Shown here piece by piece: positions 1 to 7,500 of a stretch of 17,345 nucleotides of DNA (the first letter of the stretch is position 1; every line of letters begins with the position of its first letter). The translations under genes were made by a program, and so were the position numbers. This stretch comes from CAYWFU01 sp964457585 (GTDB lineage: Bacteria > JACRDZ01). The notes below the pieces were generated by a model. It searched no databases and had not been told where the DNA came from. It worked only from the letters and a program-made list of their open reading frames with translations. The stretch covers positions 1 to 17,345 of the forward strand of contig CAYWFU010000066.1 in NCBI GenBank assembly GCA_964457585.1, in the 5' to 3' direction.

Positions 1-191
1 AATATAAATTTAAATATACAAATGCGTTTTTAGGGAATTTGGTTGAAAAATAATTATACTTTTTAACTTTTAAAGAACGTTATAGTATTGTCCCTTGAAT
101 TTCCCCCTTACAATGAATGAATTTTTTAAAGCATTTGGAGCGTAAGACAATAAAACTTAAGTCAAATATGCAATTGCAGTTCAAATATGTC

Positions 192-220
192 TTGACATGA
201 CATAACTTTATTGATATAAA
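192..220 (+). promoter_or_regulatory. Sigma-70 type promoter in front of the AAA/DUF4143 gene
   Basis: A perfect -35 box TTGACA (192-197) is followed, after exactly 17 bases, by TATAAA (215-220), one mismatch from the -10 consensus. Transcription would start about 7 bases after the -10 box, almost exactly on the ATG at 227. No Shine-Dalgarno sequence lies before that ATG. The rest of 1-226 is AT-rich and I see no gene in it. The promoter is read directly from sequence; its use is inferred. Confidence 0.6.
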
Positions 221-226
221 TCAATT

Positions 227-1456
227 ATGATTATACAGAATAATATTTATATACATAGAGAGATAGAAAAAATATTAAAAAAAGTTAGTATGGATTTTCC
301 AGCAATAGTTTTAACTGGTCCGCGGCAAACGGGTAAATCTACCATACTTAAAAAAATATTTGGTAAAACACATACCTTAATTTCTTTTGATGATCCTCTC
401 ACGCGGGAAAAAGCAATCTCTGACCCGAAATTACTGATTGATGAAGCCGGTGAAAAAATAATTTTTGATGAAATTCAATATGTACCCCAAATTCTTTCTT
501 ATATAAAAATACTTATTGATAACGATCGACGGAAATACGGCCGGTTTATTATAACCGGATCGCAACAGTTCAGCCTTATCAAAAATTTAGGTGATACGTT
601 AGCTGGTAGAGTTGCCTTGCTTGATTTGTTAGCATTTGATCTACGAGAAAAAAGGCAGGTATCTTTTTTAAAGGATAAACTAATTAATTCAGAAAGTGCT
701 TTTATTCATTCCTGTCTCCAAGGTTCATTCCCAGAAATAGTTGTTAATTCGAATATTGATGTCACAACCTGGTATGGAAGTTATATTCAAACCTATTTAG
801 AAAGGGATATACGTACTGTTTATAATATTGGAAGTCTTAGAGAATTTCAACAGTTTATGCGTCTGTTAGCTGCCCGATGCTCTCAGATATTAAATATGAA
901 TAGTTTTGCTAATGATTTAGGTATTAGTGTTAATACCATTAAAAACTGGATTTCGATATTAGAAGCAGGCAGGATTATCTATGTCCTACCACCTTATTAT
1001 AGAAATTTAGGTAAAAGAATTACTAAAAGCCCAAAAATATATTTTTTAGATGTCGGATTAGTTTGCTATCTAACCGGGGTAAAAGATAGGGAGCATTTGT
1101 TGAATGGACCATTGGCCGGTCCATTGTTTGAAAATTTTGTAATTCAGGAGACGGTCAAATATTTTTTTAACAAAGGATTGAGGGCAAATATATTTTATTT
1201 GCGAACGCATAACGATGTAGAAATTGATTTGATTATAGAATCTAATTTAGAGATTTTCCCCTTTGAGATTAAATTAAATAAAACTCCAAATGCAGGTATG
1301 GCATTACCTATAGAGAAATTCAAAAAAATATTTGATAAACTGGCAATTAAACCAGGTAAAATTATTTCTTTAAGTGAAATTAATACAAATTTGACGGAGA
1401 ACGTAGCATCAATAACTCTAGACTCATATTTGACAAGCCTTAAAGATATTGCTTGA
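227..1456 (+). CDS. AAA family ATPase with C-terminal DUF4143 domain
   Basis: This is a 409-residue member of the widespread AAA_14/DUF4143 group, of unknown cellular role. The Walker A motif GPRQTGKST is at residues 31-39 and a Walker B-like IIFDEIQ is near residues 78-84. The sensor-like FIITGSQQF follows. A helical or winged-helix-like middle (YLERDIRTVYNIG through LGISVNTIKNWI) leads to a C-terminal region with EIDLIIE and PFEIKLN, the pattern of the degenerate PD-(D/E)xK fold typical of DUF4143. The family is often mobile and is sometimes discussed with toxin-antitoxin or defence genes, but nothing here proves that. The start at 227 keeps the family's usual N-terminus (IxRxIExIL); the next Met (residue 22) would cut it off. 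The mRNA may be leaderless because the promoter ends at 220. Family assignment is confident, function is not. Confidence 0.88.
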   Translation: MIIQNNIYIHREIEKILKKVSMDFPAIVLTGPRQTGKSTILKKIFGKTHTLISFDDPLTREKAISDPKLLIDEAGEKIIFDEIQYVPQILSYIKILIDNDRRKYGRFIITGSQQFSLIKNLGDTLAGRVALLDLLAFDLREKRQVSFLKDKLINSESAFIHSCLQGSFPEIVVNSNIDVTTWYGSYIQTYLERDIRTVYNIGSLREFQQFMRLLAARCSQILNMNSFANDLGISVNTIKNWISILEAGRIIYVLPPYYRNLGKRITKSPKIYFLDVGLVCYLTGVKDREHLLNGPLAGPLFENFVIQETVKYFFNKGLRANIFYLRTHNDVEIDLIIESNLEIFPFEIKLNKTPNAGMALPIEKFKKIFDKLAIKPGKIISLSEINTNLTENVASITLDSYLTSLKDIA

Positions 1457-1472
1457 TAGGTTCTGGTGTGTT

Positions 1473-2315
1473 ATGCTTGAAATTAATGAAGTTGAAATAA
1501 AAAGAATTTTAAATCCCACTTATATTGATCTGGGAGAATATGTAATTAATCCTTATATGGGATGTGAATTTTCATGTTTATACTGTTATGTAAGATCAAA
1601 CAGAGTTGTGAGCAAAAAAAATAAATCATGGGGTGAATTCCTTGATATAAGAATTAATGCTCCTTTACTGCTTGAAAAAGAATTACTTATAAAAAAACCA
1701 AAAACAGTATTATTAGGTTCTACTACTGAATGCTTTCAGCCTGCTGAAAATAGATATCATATTACAGAAAAAGTACTGGAAATTTTGAATAAAAATAAAA
1801 TTCATTATGTGATATTGACACGTTCTACATACATATTGAATTATATCAATTTACTAAAAACCGGTTTCTGTAAAAATATTTATTTTACAATAAACGATTT
1901 TTCTCATGATTTCAAAAATAAACTTGAACCAAAAACTCCTTCATTTGAATCAAGACTTGAAGCAGTTAAAAAGCTTATTGAAGAAAATATTACAGTCATT
2001 CCTTATTTTTCTCCAGTACTTCCATTTATTTCTGAATATAATGATATTTTTAAAAAATTGAATTATGTTAAAACTATTGAGTTTGAATGCATTAATTTCA
2101 GACTTAAAAACTTTTCAGAGATTATTAATAAAATCGGTGAAGTTAATTTATCAATAATGGAAAAATATAAAAAAATGGGTGAGGATAGGGTTTTTTATTA
2201 TAGTGTATGGGAAGAGATAAAAAATAAAATAGCATTAAATGCAAAAAATACAGGAATAAACTTTAATATATATATTCACAAATTTGAAGGTTATTTTGAA
2301 AATAAATATAATTAA
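1473..2315 (+). CDS. Radical SAM protein, spore photoproduct lyase-like / Rv2578c-like
   Basis: This is a 280-residue radical SAM enzyme. Cys31, Cys35 and Cys38 form the CX3CX2C cluster (GCEFSCLYCY) that binds the 4Fe-4S/SAM centre. Downstream, GSTTECFQPAE followed by an HITEKVLEIL helix and then VILTRSTYIL matches the layout of the SPL-like/Rv2578c branch. The substrate of this branch is largely unknown, so I make no reaction call. I prefer the ATG at 1473. An in-frame TTG at 1449 would add eight residues and overlap the previous gene. The ATG lies 16 bases after the upstream stop and has only a weak GGTG ribosome site. The protein could be co-transcribed with the ATPase gene before it. No membrane segment or signal peptide is seen. 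The C-terminal part is Lys/Asn-rich, in line with the base composition. Confidence 0.85.
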   Translation: MLEINEVEIKRILNPTYIDLGEYVINPYMGCEFSCLYCYVRSNRVVSKKNKSWGEFLDIRINAPLLLEKELLIKKPKTVLLGSTTECFQPAENRYHITEKVLEILNKNKIHYVILTRSTYILNYINLLKTGFCKNIYFTINDFSHDFKNKLEPKTPSFESRLEAVKKLIEENITVIPYFSPVLPFISEYNDIFKKLNYVKTIEFECINFRLKNFSEIINKIGEVNLSIMEKYKKMGEDRVFYYSVWEEIKNKIALNAKNTGINFNIYIHKFEGYFENKYN

Positions 2316-2337
2316 TCAATTTCCCAATTTATATTGA

Positions 2338-2354
2338 TTGGCATAAAAAATGCT
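2338..2354 (+). promoter_or_regulatory. Sigma-54 (-24/-12) promoter
   Basis: TTGGCATAAAAAATGCT has GG at 2340-2341 and GC at 2352-2353, exactly ten bases apart, as required for RpoN. It also matches most of the YTGGCACGN4TTGCW consensus. Transcription would start near 2365, 27 bases before the ATG at 2392. The site lies just after the radical SAM gene and before a gene set that ends in an NtrC-type activator, which fits autoregulation. An inverted repeat AATCAAT/ATTGATT (2314-2320 and 2333-2339) overlaps the -24 end. No other convincing GG-N10-GC site was found elsewhere in the gaps of the window. Confidence 0.72.
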
Positions 2355-2391
2355 TATTAAAATATTATAAATTTACTTGGGAAAAAATAAA

Positions 2392-2673
2392 ATGATCAAT
2401 ATAAAACAAGAAACATTAATATCAAAAGAAAAAAAAGATAAAAGTGACTTTAATAATATTATTACGGATAAAAAGCAGGTAAATATTGTTAATAAGAATT
2501 GCAAGTCCCTCATAAATACCGAACAATTCAATAAAAAAGCAAATAAATTATTGTCAAGATGGAGTGGTATTCAAATTAATTCATTGGAAGACTGTAAAAA
2601 GCTGAGGAATGAAATGAATGAACTTGTAAGCACTTTTATCTATATTAAACTTGACAATAGGGGAAATATGTAG
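2392..2673 (+). CDS. Small hypothetical protein at the head of the signalling operon
   Basis: I do not recognise this 93-residue protein. The ATG at 2392 is preferred because GGGA (2379-2382) lies at ribosome-binding distance; a TTG at 2377 would place the start upstream of that site. The first half is Lys/Asn/Asp-rich and probably disordered. The second half is predicted helical and ends in a more conserved-looking stretch (LLSRWSGIQINS, then DCKKLRNEMNELV). It has two Cys, no membrane segment and no known motif. It is the first gene after the sigma-54 promoter and lies 94 bases before the receiver gene, so it may be the most direct product of that promoter. The gap after it holds a weak hairpin (TCCATA-GTTT-TATGGA, 2743-2758). 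It could be a small regulator or partner of the two-component proteins, but nothing shows this. Confidence 0.6.
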   Translation: MINIKQETLISKEKKDKSDFNNIITDKKQVNIVNKNCKSLINTEQFNKKANKLLSRWSGIQINSLEDCKKLRNEMNELVSTFIYIKLDNRGNM

Positions 2674-2767
2674 TTTAATATGAAATATTGCAGTATGGCT
2701 TAATTAAGTTATAATTAATTATTACAAAATTATAGAAAAAAATCCATAGTTTTATGGAATTAATTCT

Positions 2768-3247
2768 ATGATTAATGAACGTTTCATATGTGTATATCCC
2801 CTTAATATATTTGCTCAATTATATTATGTTATTCAAATGAATACCAAGAAACCCATGAAAAAAATCGATAATTTTTCAAAAAACCGTTTATTTAATTTTA
2901 AGGAAATCCTTTTAGTTGATGACGAAGAGGATCTCGGATGGATTTTGCAAAAAGTTTTCAACGATATAGGATATAAATTTATTTTTGCTTCAACGATTAA
3001 AGATGGATTAAAAAAAATTAAAAAATATGAAAATATTGATGTGGCAATAATTGATTTTAAAATAGATAGAGAAAACGGTTTTGATTTTATTAAAAAAGCA
3101 AAAAAAATAAATAGCAAAGTTGAATTTATTATGATATCGGCATTTGGAGATTCAGATATAAAAGAAAAAGCAAAACAATCGGGTATTCAACATTTTTTGG
3201 ATAAACCTATAAAGTTAGAAAAATTATTATACCTGGTAAGGCAGTGA
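2768..3247 (+). CDS. Stand-alone response regulator receiver protein
   Basis: This is a CheY-like receiver with no output domain. Numbered from the ATG at 2768, the acidic pair is Asp51/Asp52 (LLVDDEED), the phospho-acceptor is Asp96 (VAIIDFK), the switch residue is Ser124 (MISAFG) and the conserved Lys is Lys146 (LDKP). The first 45 residues are unusual, with a hydrophobic stretch and then a Lys-rich linker. The true start could be the ATG at 2837 or 2855; none has a strong ribosome site, and a weak GGA precedes 2768. The kinase gene begins 12 bases after its stop, so the pair is probably co-transcribed. Its receiver shares the signature DDE-acidic-L/I-GWI with the receiver of the sigma-54 activator downstream, which suggests that both partner with the same kinase, for example as phosphate sink and output. 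Confidence 0.88.
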   Translation: MINERFICVYPLNIFAQLYYVIQMNTKKPMKKIDNFSKNRLFNFKEILLVDDEEDLGWILQKVFNDIGYKFIFASTIKDGLKKIKKYENIDVAIIDFKIDRENGFDFIKKAKKINSKVEFIMISAFGDSDIKEKAKQSGIQHFLDKPIKLEKLLYLVRQ

Positions 3248-3259
3248 GTCATAAAATTT

Positions 3260-4849
3260 ATGAATGAAACAAATCATACTAATAATCTACCAAAAGGTGA
3301 ATTAAAAAGAGCTGTCGATGCATGGAGATTGGGTTGGGATTCTGTTAATAAGATGTTCTATACCCATGATAATACTTATAAAATTGTAAGAGTGAATAAA
3401 GCATTTGCGAATTTCTTTAACCTTTCTCCAAAAGAAATTATCGGTAAAAAATGTTATGAATTAATTCATGGAACTTGTGATCCAACCGCAAGCTGTCCTT
3501 ATAATAAAATTGTTGAAACCCAAAAACCAATGACCACAGAATTTTTTGAAAAGCATCTTGAAATTCATCTTGAAGTAACAGCATCTCCAATATTCGATTC
3601 TACAGGTATTATAATAGGAAGCACCAATTTTATTACTGATATTACCGAAAGAAAACAGTTTGAAACGAGATTACAAAAAAGTGAAGAACGATTTCGCACT
3701 TCAGTGGATTGTATGCTGGATTGTTTTGGTATTTATTCTGCTATTCGCAACAAAAGCAATAAGATCATAGATTTCAAAATAGATTATGTAAACGATGAAG
3801 CCTGCAAAAACAATTTTATGTCTAAAGAAGAACAAATTGGCAAGAACCTTCTGGAAATACTTCCAGCTCAAAAAAAACTTGGACTTTTTGAAAAATATTG
3901 TCAGGTCGTGGAAACAGGCACCCCTTTGATCGAAGAAAAATTTATTTATGAAGATTATTATAAAGGACGATTTATTTCGAGAATATTTGATATAAGAGCC
4001 GTGAAACTGGGAGATAGTTTTGTTGCTTCATGGAGGGATATTACTGAACGAAAAAAAGCCGAAGAAGAAATAATAAAAGAAAAAAACAGGGTTGAGGAGC
4101 TATTAAATAAGCTGGATATTGCATATAAAAAATTAAAAGAAACACAAAATGAACTTCTCCATCGTGAAAAAATTGCGACAACCGGTGTTCTTGCCGCAGG
4201 TGTAGCACATGAAATAAGAAATCCTCTTGCTATTATTGGCATGACTGTCAATTATCTTGAAAGTAAACTTAAGGAGAATGATCCCAAAAGAGAACTTACT
4301 GAAGCCATAATAAAAAAAGTGGAGAGACTGGATAAAGTAACCAAGGAACTTTCAAATTACGGCCGGACAACAGAACTTAATATAAAAAGACGTAATACTA
4401 ATAAATGTATAAATTTAAATCTATCTCTGATTAAGACTAAATGCAAAGTTCAGGGAATAAAGATAGTAAAAAATTTTTCAAAACTTCCATTGGTTGATAT
4501 TGATGATGAACAGATGGATAAAGTTTTTCTGAATATCCTTGATAATGCAGTACAGGCTATGGGAAAAGGAGGAATATTAACCATTTCAACAAATATGGAT
4601 AAAGAAAATAATATGGTAGTTATAGAAATCAGTAATACCGGACCTTCAATAGAAAATAAATATCTCTCGCATATTTTTGAACCATTTTTCACAGCAAAAA
4701 AAAAGGGTACGGGACTGGGGCTTGCAATTGCTCAGAATGTTGTATTCAGACACAATGGGAAGATTGAAGTTAAAAATAGAACATTGAACAAAAATAAAGG
4801 AGTTAGTTTTGTTATTTGTCTGCCGGTTAACTCTTCTATTAAGGAATAA
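3260..4849 (+). CDS. Soluble PAS-PAS sensor histidine kinase
   Basis: This is a 529-residue cytoplasmic kinase with no membrane segment. A first PAS domain spans about residues 20-130 and carries Cys65, His70, Cys73 and Cys79 in a KCYELIHG...CP arrangement common in PAS domains of anaerobes. A second PAS covers about 136-270, each ending in the typical DITER(K). A coiled coil (about 270-305) leads to HisKA with phospho-acceptor His317 (GVAHEIRNPL). The ATPase domain has an N-box (NILDNAVQAM), a G1-type SNTGPSI with Asn in place of the usual Asp, then FEPFFTAKKKGTGLGLAI. It most likely phosphorylates the flanking receivers (stand-alone regulator before it, NtrC-type regulator 15 bases after it). 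The ligand is unknown; a soluble PAS sensor suggests an internal cue such as redox state or a small molecule. Confidence 0.93.
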   Translation: MNETNHTNNLPKGELKRAVDAWRLGWDSVNKMFYTHDNTYKIVRVNKAFANFFNLSPKEIIGKKCYELIHGTCDPTASCPYNKIVETQKPMTTEFFEKHLEIHLEVTASPIFDSTGIIIGSTNFITDITERKQFETRLQKSEERFRTSVDCMLDCFGIYSAIRNKSNKIIDFKIDYVNDEACKNNFMSKEEQIGKNLLEILPAQKKLGLFEKYCQVVETGTPLIEEKFIYEDYYKGRFISRIFDIRAVKLGDSFVASWRDITERKKAEEEIIKEKNRVEELLNKLDIAYKKLKETQNELLHREKIATTGVLAAGVAHEIRNPLAIIGMTVNYLESKLKENDPKRELTEAIIKKVERLDKVTKELSNYGRTTELNIKRRNTNKCINLNLSLIKTKCKVQGIKIVKNFSKLPLVDIDDEQMDKVFLNILDNAVQAMGKGGILTISTNMDKENNMVVIEISNTGPSIENKYLSHIFEPFFTAKKKGTGLGLAIAQNVVFRHNGKIEVKNRTLNKNKGVSFVICLPVNSSIKE

Positions 4850-4864
4850 AAAGGAATATAAATA

Positions 4865-6277
4865 ATGGAATATGACAATACATTGACCGGTAATAAAATA
4901 TTAGTCATTGATGATGAAAACGAAATCGGCTGGATATTTTCTAAAATACTTGGTGATGCCGGATATAATATAATTTCCACTACTTCAGGCAAAGAGGGTT
5001 TGAAAAAATTAATTTCGTTTACTCCTGATCTTATTTTTTTGGATCTAAAACTGCCTGATGAAAACGGAATAGATATTTTGAAAAAAATAAAAGAAATAGA
5101 TAGTGAAATCATGGTAATTATGATTACAGCATTTGAAACAATCCATGATGCTGTGGCAGCAATGAAATTAGGAGCTTATGATTATATCCCCAAACCTATT
5201 CCAAATGATAGGTTAAAAATAATTGTTGATCAGGCAATAGAAAAAAAGCATCTATCAAAAAAAGTAGACTTATTGACCAGAGATATCAACGCTCTTGATG
5301 AGATTGTCGGCCAGTCTCCTGCAATTCAAAAAGTATTTAAGCTGATACAGAATGTAGCCCAGCATGATATTAGTGTAATATTAAGAGGGGAAAGCGGAAC
5401 AGGGAAGGAACTTGTTGCAAGAGCAATTCATTCATTAAGCAAAAGAAAGGATAAATTCTTCGTACCTGTTGATTGCGCTACTCTACCCGATACTCTGGTC
5501 GAAAGCGAGCTATTCGGATATGAGAAAGGTGCTTTTACAGGAGCAGACTCGTTAAAAATAGGTAGATTTGAAATGGCAAATGAAGGGACAATATTTTTAG
5601 ATGAAATAGGGAATCTTGCCATGCATATTCAGATAAAGCTTCTTAGAGTACTTCAGGAGGGAACAGTAGAACGTCTGGGAGGGAGAAAGACAAAAAAACT
5701 TGATGTAAGAATAATTAGTGCGACAAACAAAAATTTGGAAGAAGCTCTCGAAACAGGTGAATTCAGAGACGATCTATATCATCGTCTGAATGTTTTTGAA
5801 ATAACTCTTCCGCCTCTTCGGGAAAGAGGGGATGATTTGATAATTCTTTCACAATATTTTTTAAATAAATTTAATAATGAATATAACAAACATGTGGAGG
5901 GATTTTCAGATGAAGTCATGGAAATATTCAGGACTTACTCGTGGCCCGGAAATGTAAGAGAATTAGGAAATACCATAAGAGCCAGTATTATTCTGGCTAA
6001 AGACAAAATCATGGTAAATAATCTTCCTGCAAGAATAAGATTAAATCTTGAAATTCACAAAAATAAAATTATCCCTGATATTAATATTAAAGAAAAATTA
6101 GATGTAATGACTTTAAAAAGTATTAAAAAAAATGTTGTTCAAAATATGGAAAAACAAATTATAGAGCAAGTTTTAAGTGATGTAAACTGGAACAAGACGA
6201 AGGCAAGCAAAATACTTGATATTGATTATAAAAGCCTTTATAACAAAATCAAACAATATAACATAGCCAAATCATAG
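4865..6277 (+). CDS. NtrC-family sigma-54-dependent response regulator
   Basis: This is a 470-residue regulator with all three standard parts. The receiver has Asp16/Asp17, phospho-acceptor Asp60, Thr88 and Lys110. The central AAA+ domain has Walker A GESGTGKE (about residues 175-182), the sigma-54-contacting GAFTGA loop (about 222-227), Walker B with TIFLDEIG (about 242-249) and the arginine-rich LPPLRERGDD segment. The C-terminus carries a Fis-type helix-turn-helix (WNKTKASKILDIDYKSLYNKI, near residues 440-465). It should open RpoN promoters after phosphorylation, most plausibly by the kinase encoded just upstream. The sigma-54 promoter at 2338-2354 in front of its own operon is a likely target; gas vesicle promoters outside the window could be others. 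Its TAG stop directly abuts the TGA stop of the convergent HD-GYP gene, leaving no room for a terminator between them. Confidence 0.96.
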   Translation: MEYDNTLTGNKILVIDDENEIGWIFSKILGDAGYNIISTTSGKEGLKKLISFTPDLIFLDLKLPDENGIDILKKIKEIDSEIMVIMITAFETIHDAVAAMKLGAYDYIPKPIPNDRLKIIVDQAIEKKHLSKKVDLLTRDINALDEIVGQSPAIQKVFKLIQNVAQHDISVILRGESGTGKELVARAIHSLSKRKDKFFVPVDCATLPDTLVESELFGYEKGAFTGADSLKIGRFEMANEGTIFLDEIGNLAMHIQIKLLRVLQEGTVERLGGRKTKKLDVRIISATNKNLEEALETGEFRDDLYHRLNVFEITLPPLRERGDDLIILSQYFLNKFNNEYNKHVEGFSDEVMEIFRTYSWPGNVRELGNTIRASIILAKDKIMVNNLPARIRLNLEIHKNKIIPDINIKEKLDVMTLKSIKKNVVQNMEKQIIEQVLSDVNWNKTKASKILDIDYKSLYNKIKQYNIAKS

Positions 6278-7492
6278 TCAATACTCTTTAAACTCAAATC
6301 CTTTTTCTACAAAAATTTTAATGCATATATCTACTATGTCAGGATCATAAAGAATACCTTTATTTTTTTTAATTTCTTCCAGAGCTTTATCTATCCCCAG
6401 AGCAGGTCTATATGGTCTGTAAAAACACATTGCTTCAACAACATCAGCTACAGATAATATTCTTGCTTCAAGAATAATATTATCTCCTCGTAAACTATTC
6501 GGATATCCTGTTCCATTAATTCTTTCGTGATGTTGAAGTACGATTTTTGCAATAGGCCATGGGAATTCTATTGATTTCAAAATATCATAACCACATTGGG
6601 AATGACTTTTAATCAAATTATATTCCACTTCAGTTATCTTCCCCGGTTTACTTAGAATTTCAGACGGAATAGATAATTTTCCAAGATCATGTATGGATCC
6701 AGACATAATAACTGAATCGCTTTGATCCTTATTCAATTTCATTTCTTTTGCTATAACTCCGGCAAGATCGGATACACGCCATTGATGGATGGCTGTATAA
6801 GGATCTTTAACCTGTATTGTCAGGGATATAGCATGAATAATTCCCAATACGCTTTTTCTCTCCCTCAATATTTTGAAGTTTTCTTTCAATTTCTTTTCGT
6901 TTTTTCTCACCTCATTTTCAGCCTGATTTTCTTTAACTGCCATACCAATTATATATCCCAATTCCTCAAGCGAGTTTATCATTTCTAATGTAAATAGATC
7001 ACGTCTTTTATCAGTAACATGCAATAGCCCTATATTTTTATTGTTTACCTTAACAGGTATTAAAGCCATAGATTCATATCCAAATTTAATACATTCATCA
7101 CGAGGATTTATTCCTCTTGAGGTTTTATCCGCAGAAATAAAAAATTCGGTCATGCAATTAGACCAGAAACTGCCTTCTTCGGTAAAAAAATCTTTATTCA
7201 AATCAATTGATTTATTTATAATATTTCCGCATAAACATGCTAAAGCAGTATGCTCGGATGAATTATTATCATAATTTGTACATAGATAATTCTCAGATTT
7301 TATAAATTTATCGGGAAAGCCGCTATTAACAAAAAAAGGATAATCATCAGATTGTTTTAATCTTAATGCAACCGCTTCGCAATCAAGATATTCTTTTATT
7401 AATGCAATCCATTTTATACACATTTCCTCTAATGTTGCATATTGATGAAAAGTTTTTAATATATCAAACTTCAATATTTGTATTTTTTCCAT
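6278..7492 (-). CDS. GAF-HD-GYP domain protein (putative cyclic-di-GMP phosphodiesterase)
   Basis: This 404-residue soluble protein has an N-terminal GAF domain (about residues 15-195) and a C-terminal HD-GYP domain (about 210-400). The GAF domain is of the Cys-containing type with CLCGNII, FFTEEGSFW and YESMALIPV, as found in many sensor proteins of anaerobes. In the HD-GYP domain His268/Asp269 (HDLGKL), His321/His322/Glu323 and Gly329-Tyr330-Pro331 (HHERINGTGYP) are intact. Asn replaces the more usual Asp in the DG part of HHExxDGxGYP. Intact metal ligands suggest cyclic-di-GMP hydrolysis, or cleavage of a related dinucleotide. The ribosome site GGGGAA precedes the ATG, and the M23 peptidase gene ends 8 bases before it, so both should be on one mRNA. 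It is the last gene of the gas vesicle-linked block. Confidence 0.92.
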   Translation of the reverse strand: MEKIQILKFDILKTFHQYATLEEMCIKWIALIKEYLDCEAVALRLKQSDDYPFFVNSGFPDKFIKSENYLCTNYDNNSSEHTALACLCGNIINKSIDLNKDFFTEEGSFWSNCMTEFFISADKTSRGINPRDECIKFGYESMALIPVKVNNKNIGLLHVTDKRRDLFTLEMINSLEELGYIIGMAVKENQAENEVRKNEKKLKENFKILRERKSVLGIIHAISLTIQVKDPYTAIHQWRVSDLAGVIAKEMKLNKDQSDSVIMSGSIHDLGKLSIPSEILSKPGKITEVEYNLIKSHSQCGYDILKSIEFPWPIAKIVLQHHERINGTGYPNSLRGDNIILEARILSVADVVEAMCFYRPYRPALGIDKALEEIKKNKGILYDPDIVDICIKIFVEKGFEFKEY

Positions 7493-7500
7493 CAGTTCCC

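Noticed and set aside
112..145. Ten-codon ORF upstream of the AAA/DUF4143 gene as a leader peptide
   Set aside because: No ribosome site, and it lies upstream of the predicted promoter, so it would not be on that mRNA.
227..2315. AAA/DUF4143 plus radical SAM pair as a defence or toxin-antitoxin system
   Set aside because: Neither protein has a feature specific to such systems, and no nuclease, toxin or antitoxin partner is recognisable next to them.
2314..2339. AATCAAT/ATTGATT inverted repeat as a terminator of the radical SAM gene
   Set aside because: The 7-bp AT-only stem has a 12-base loop and no T-run after it, and it overlaps the sigma-54 promoter.
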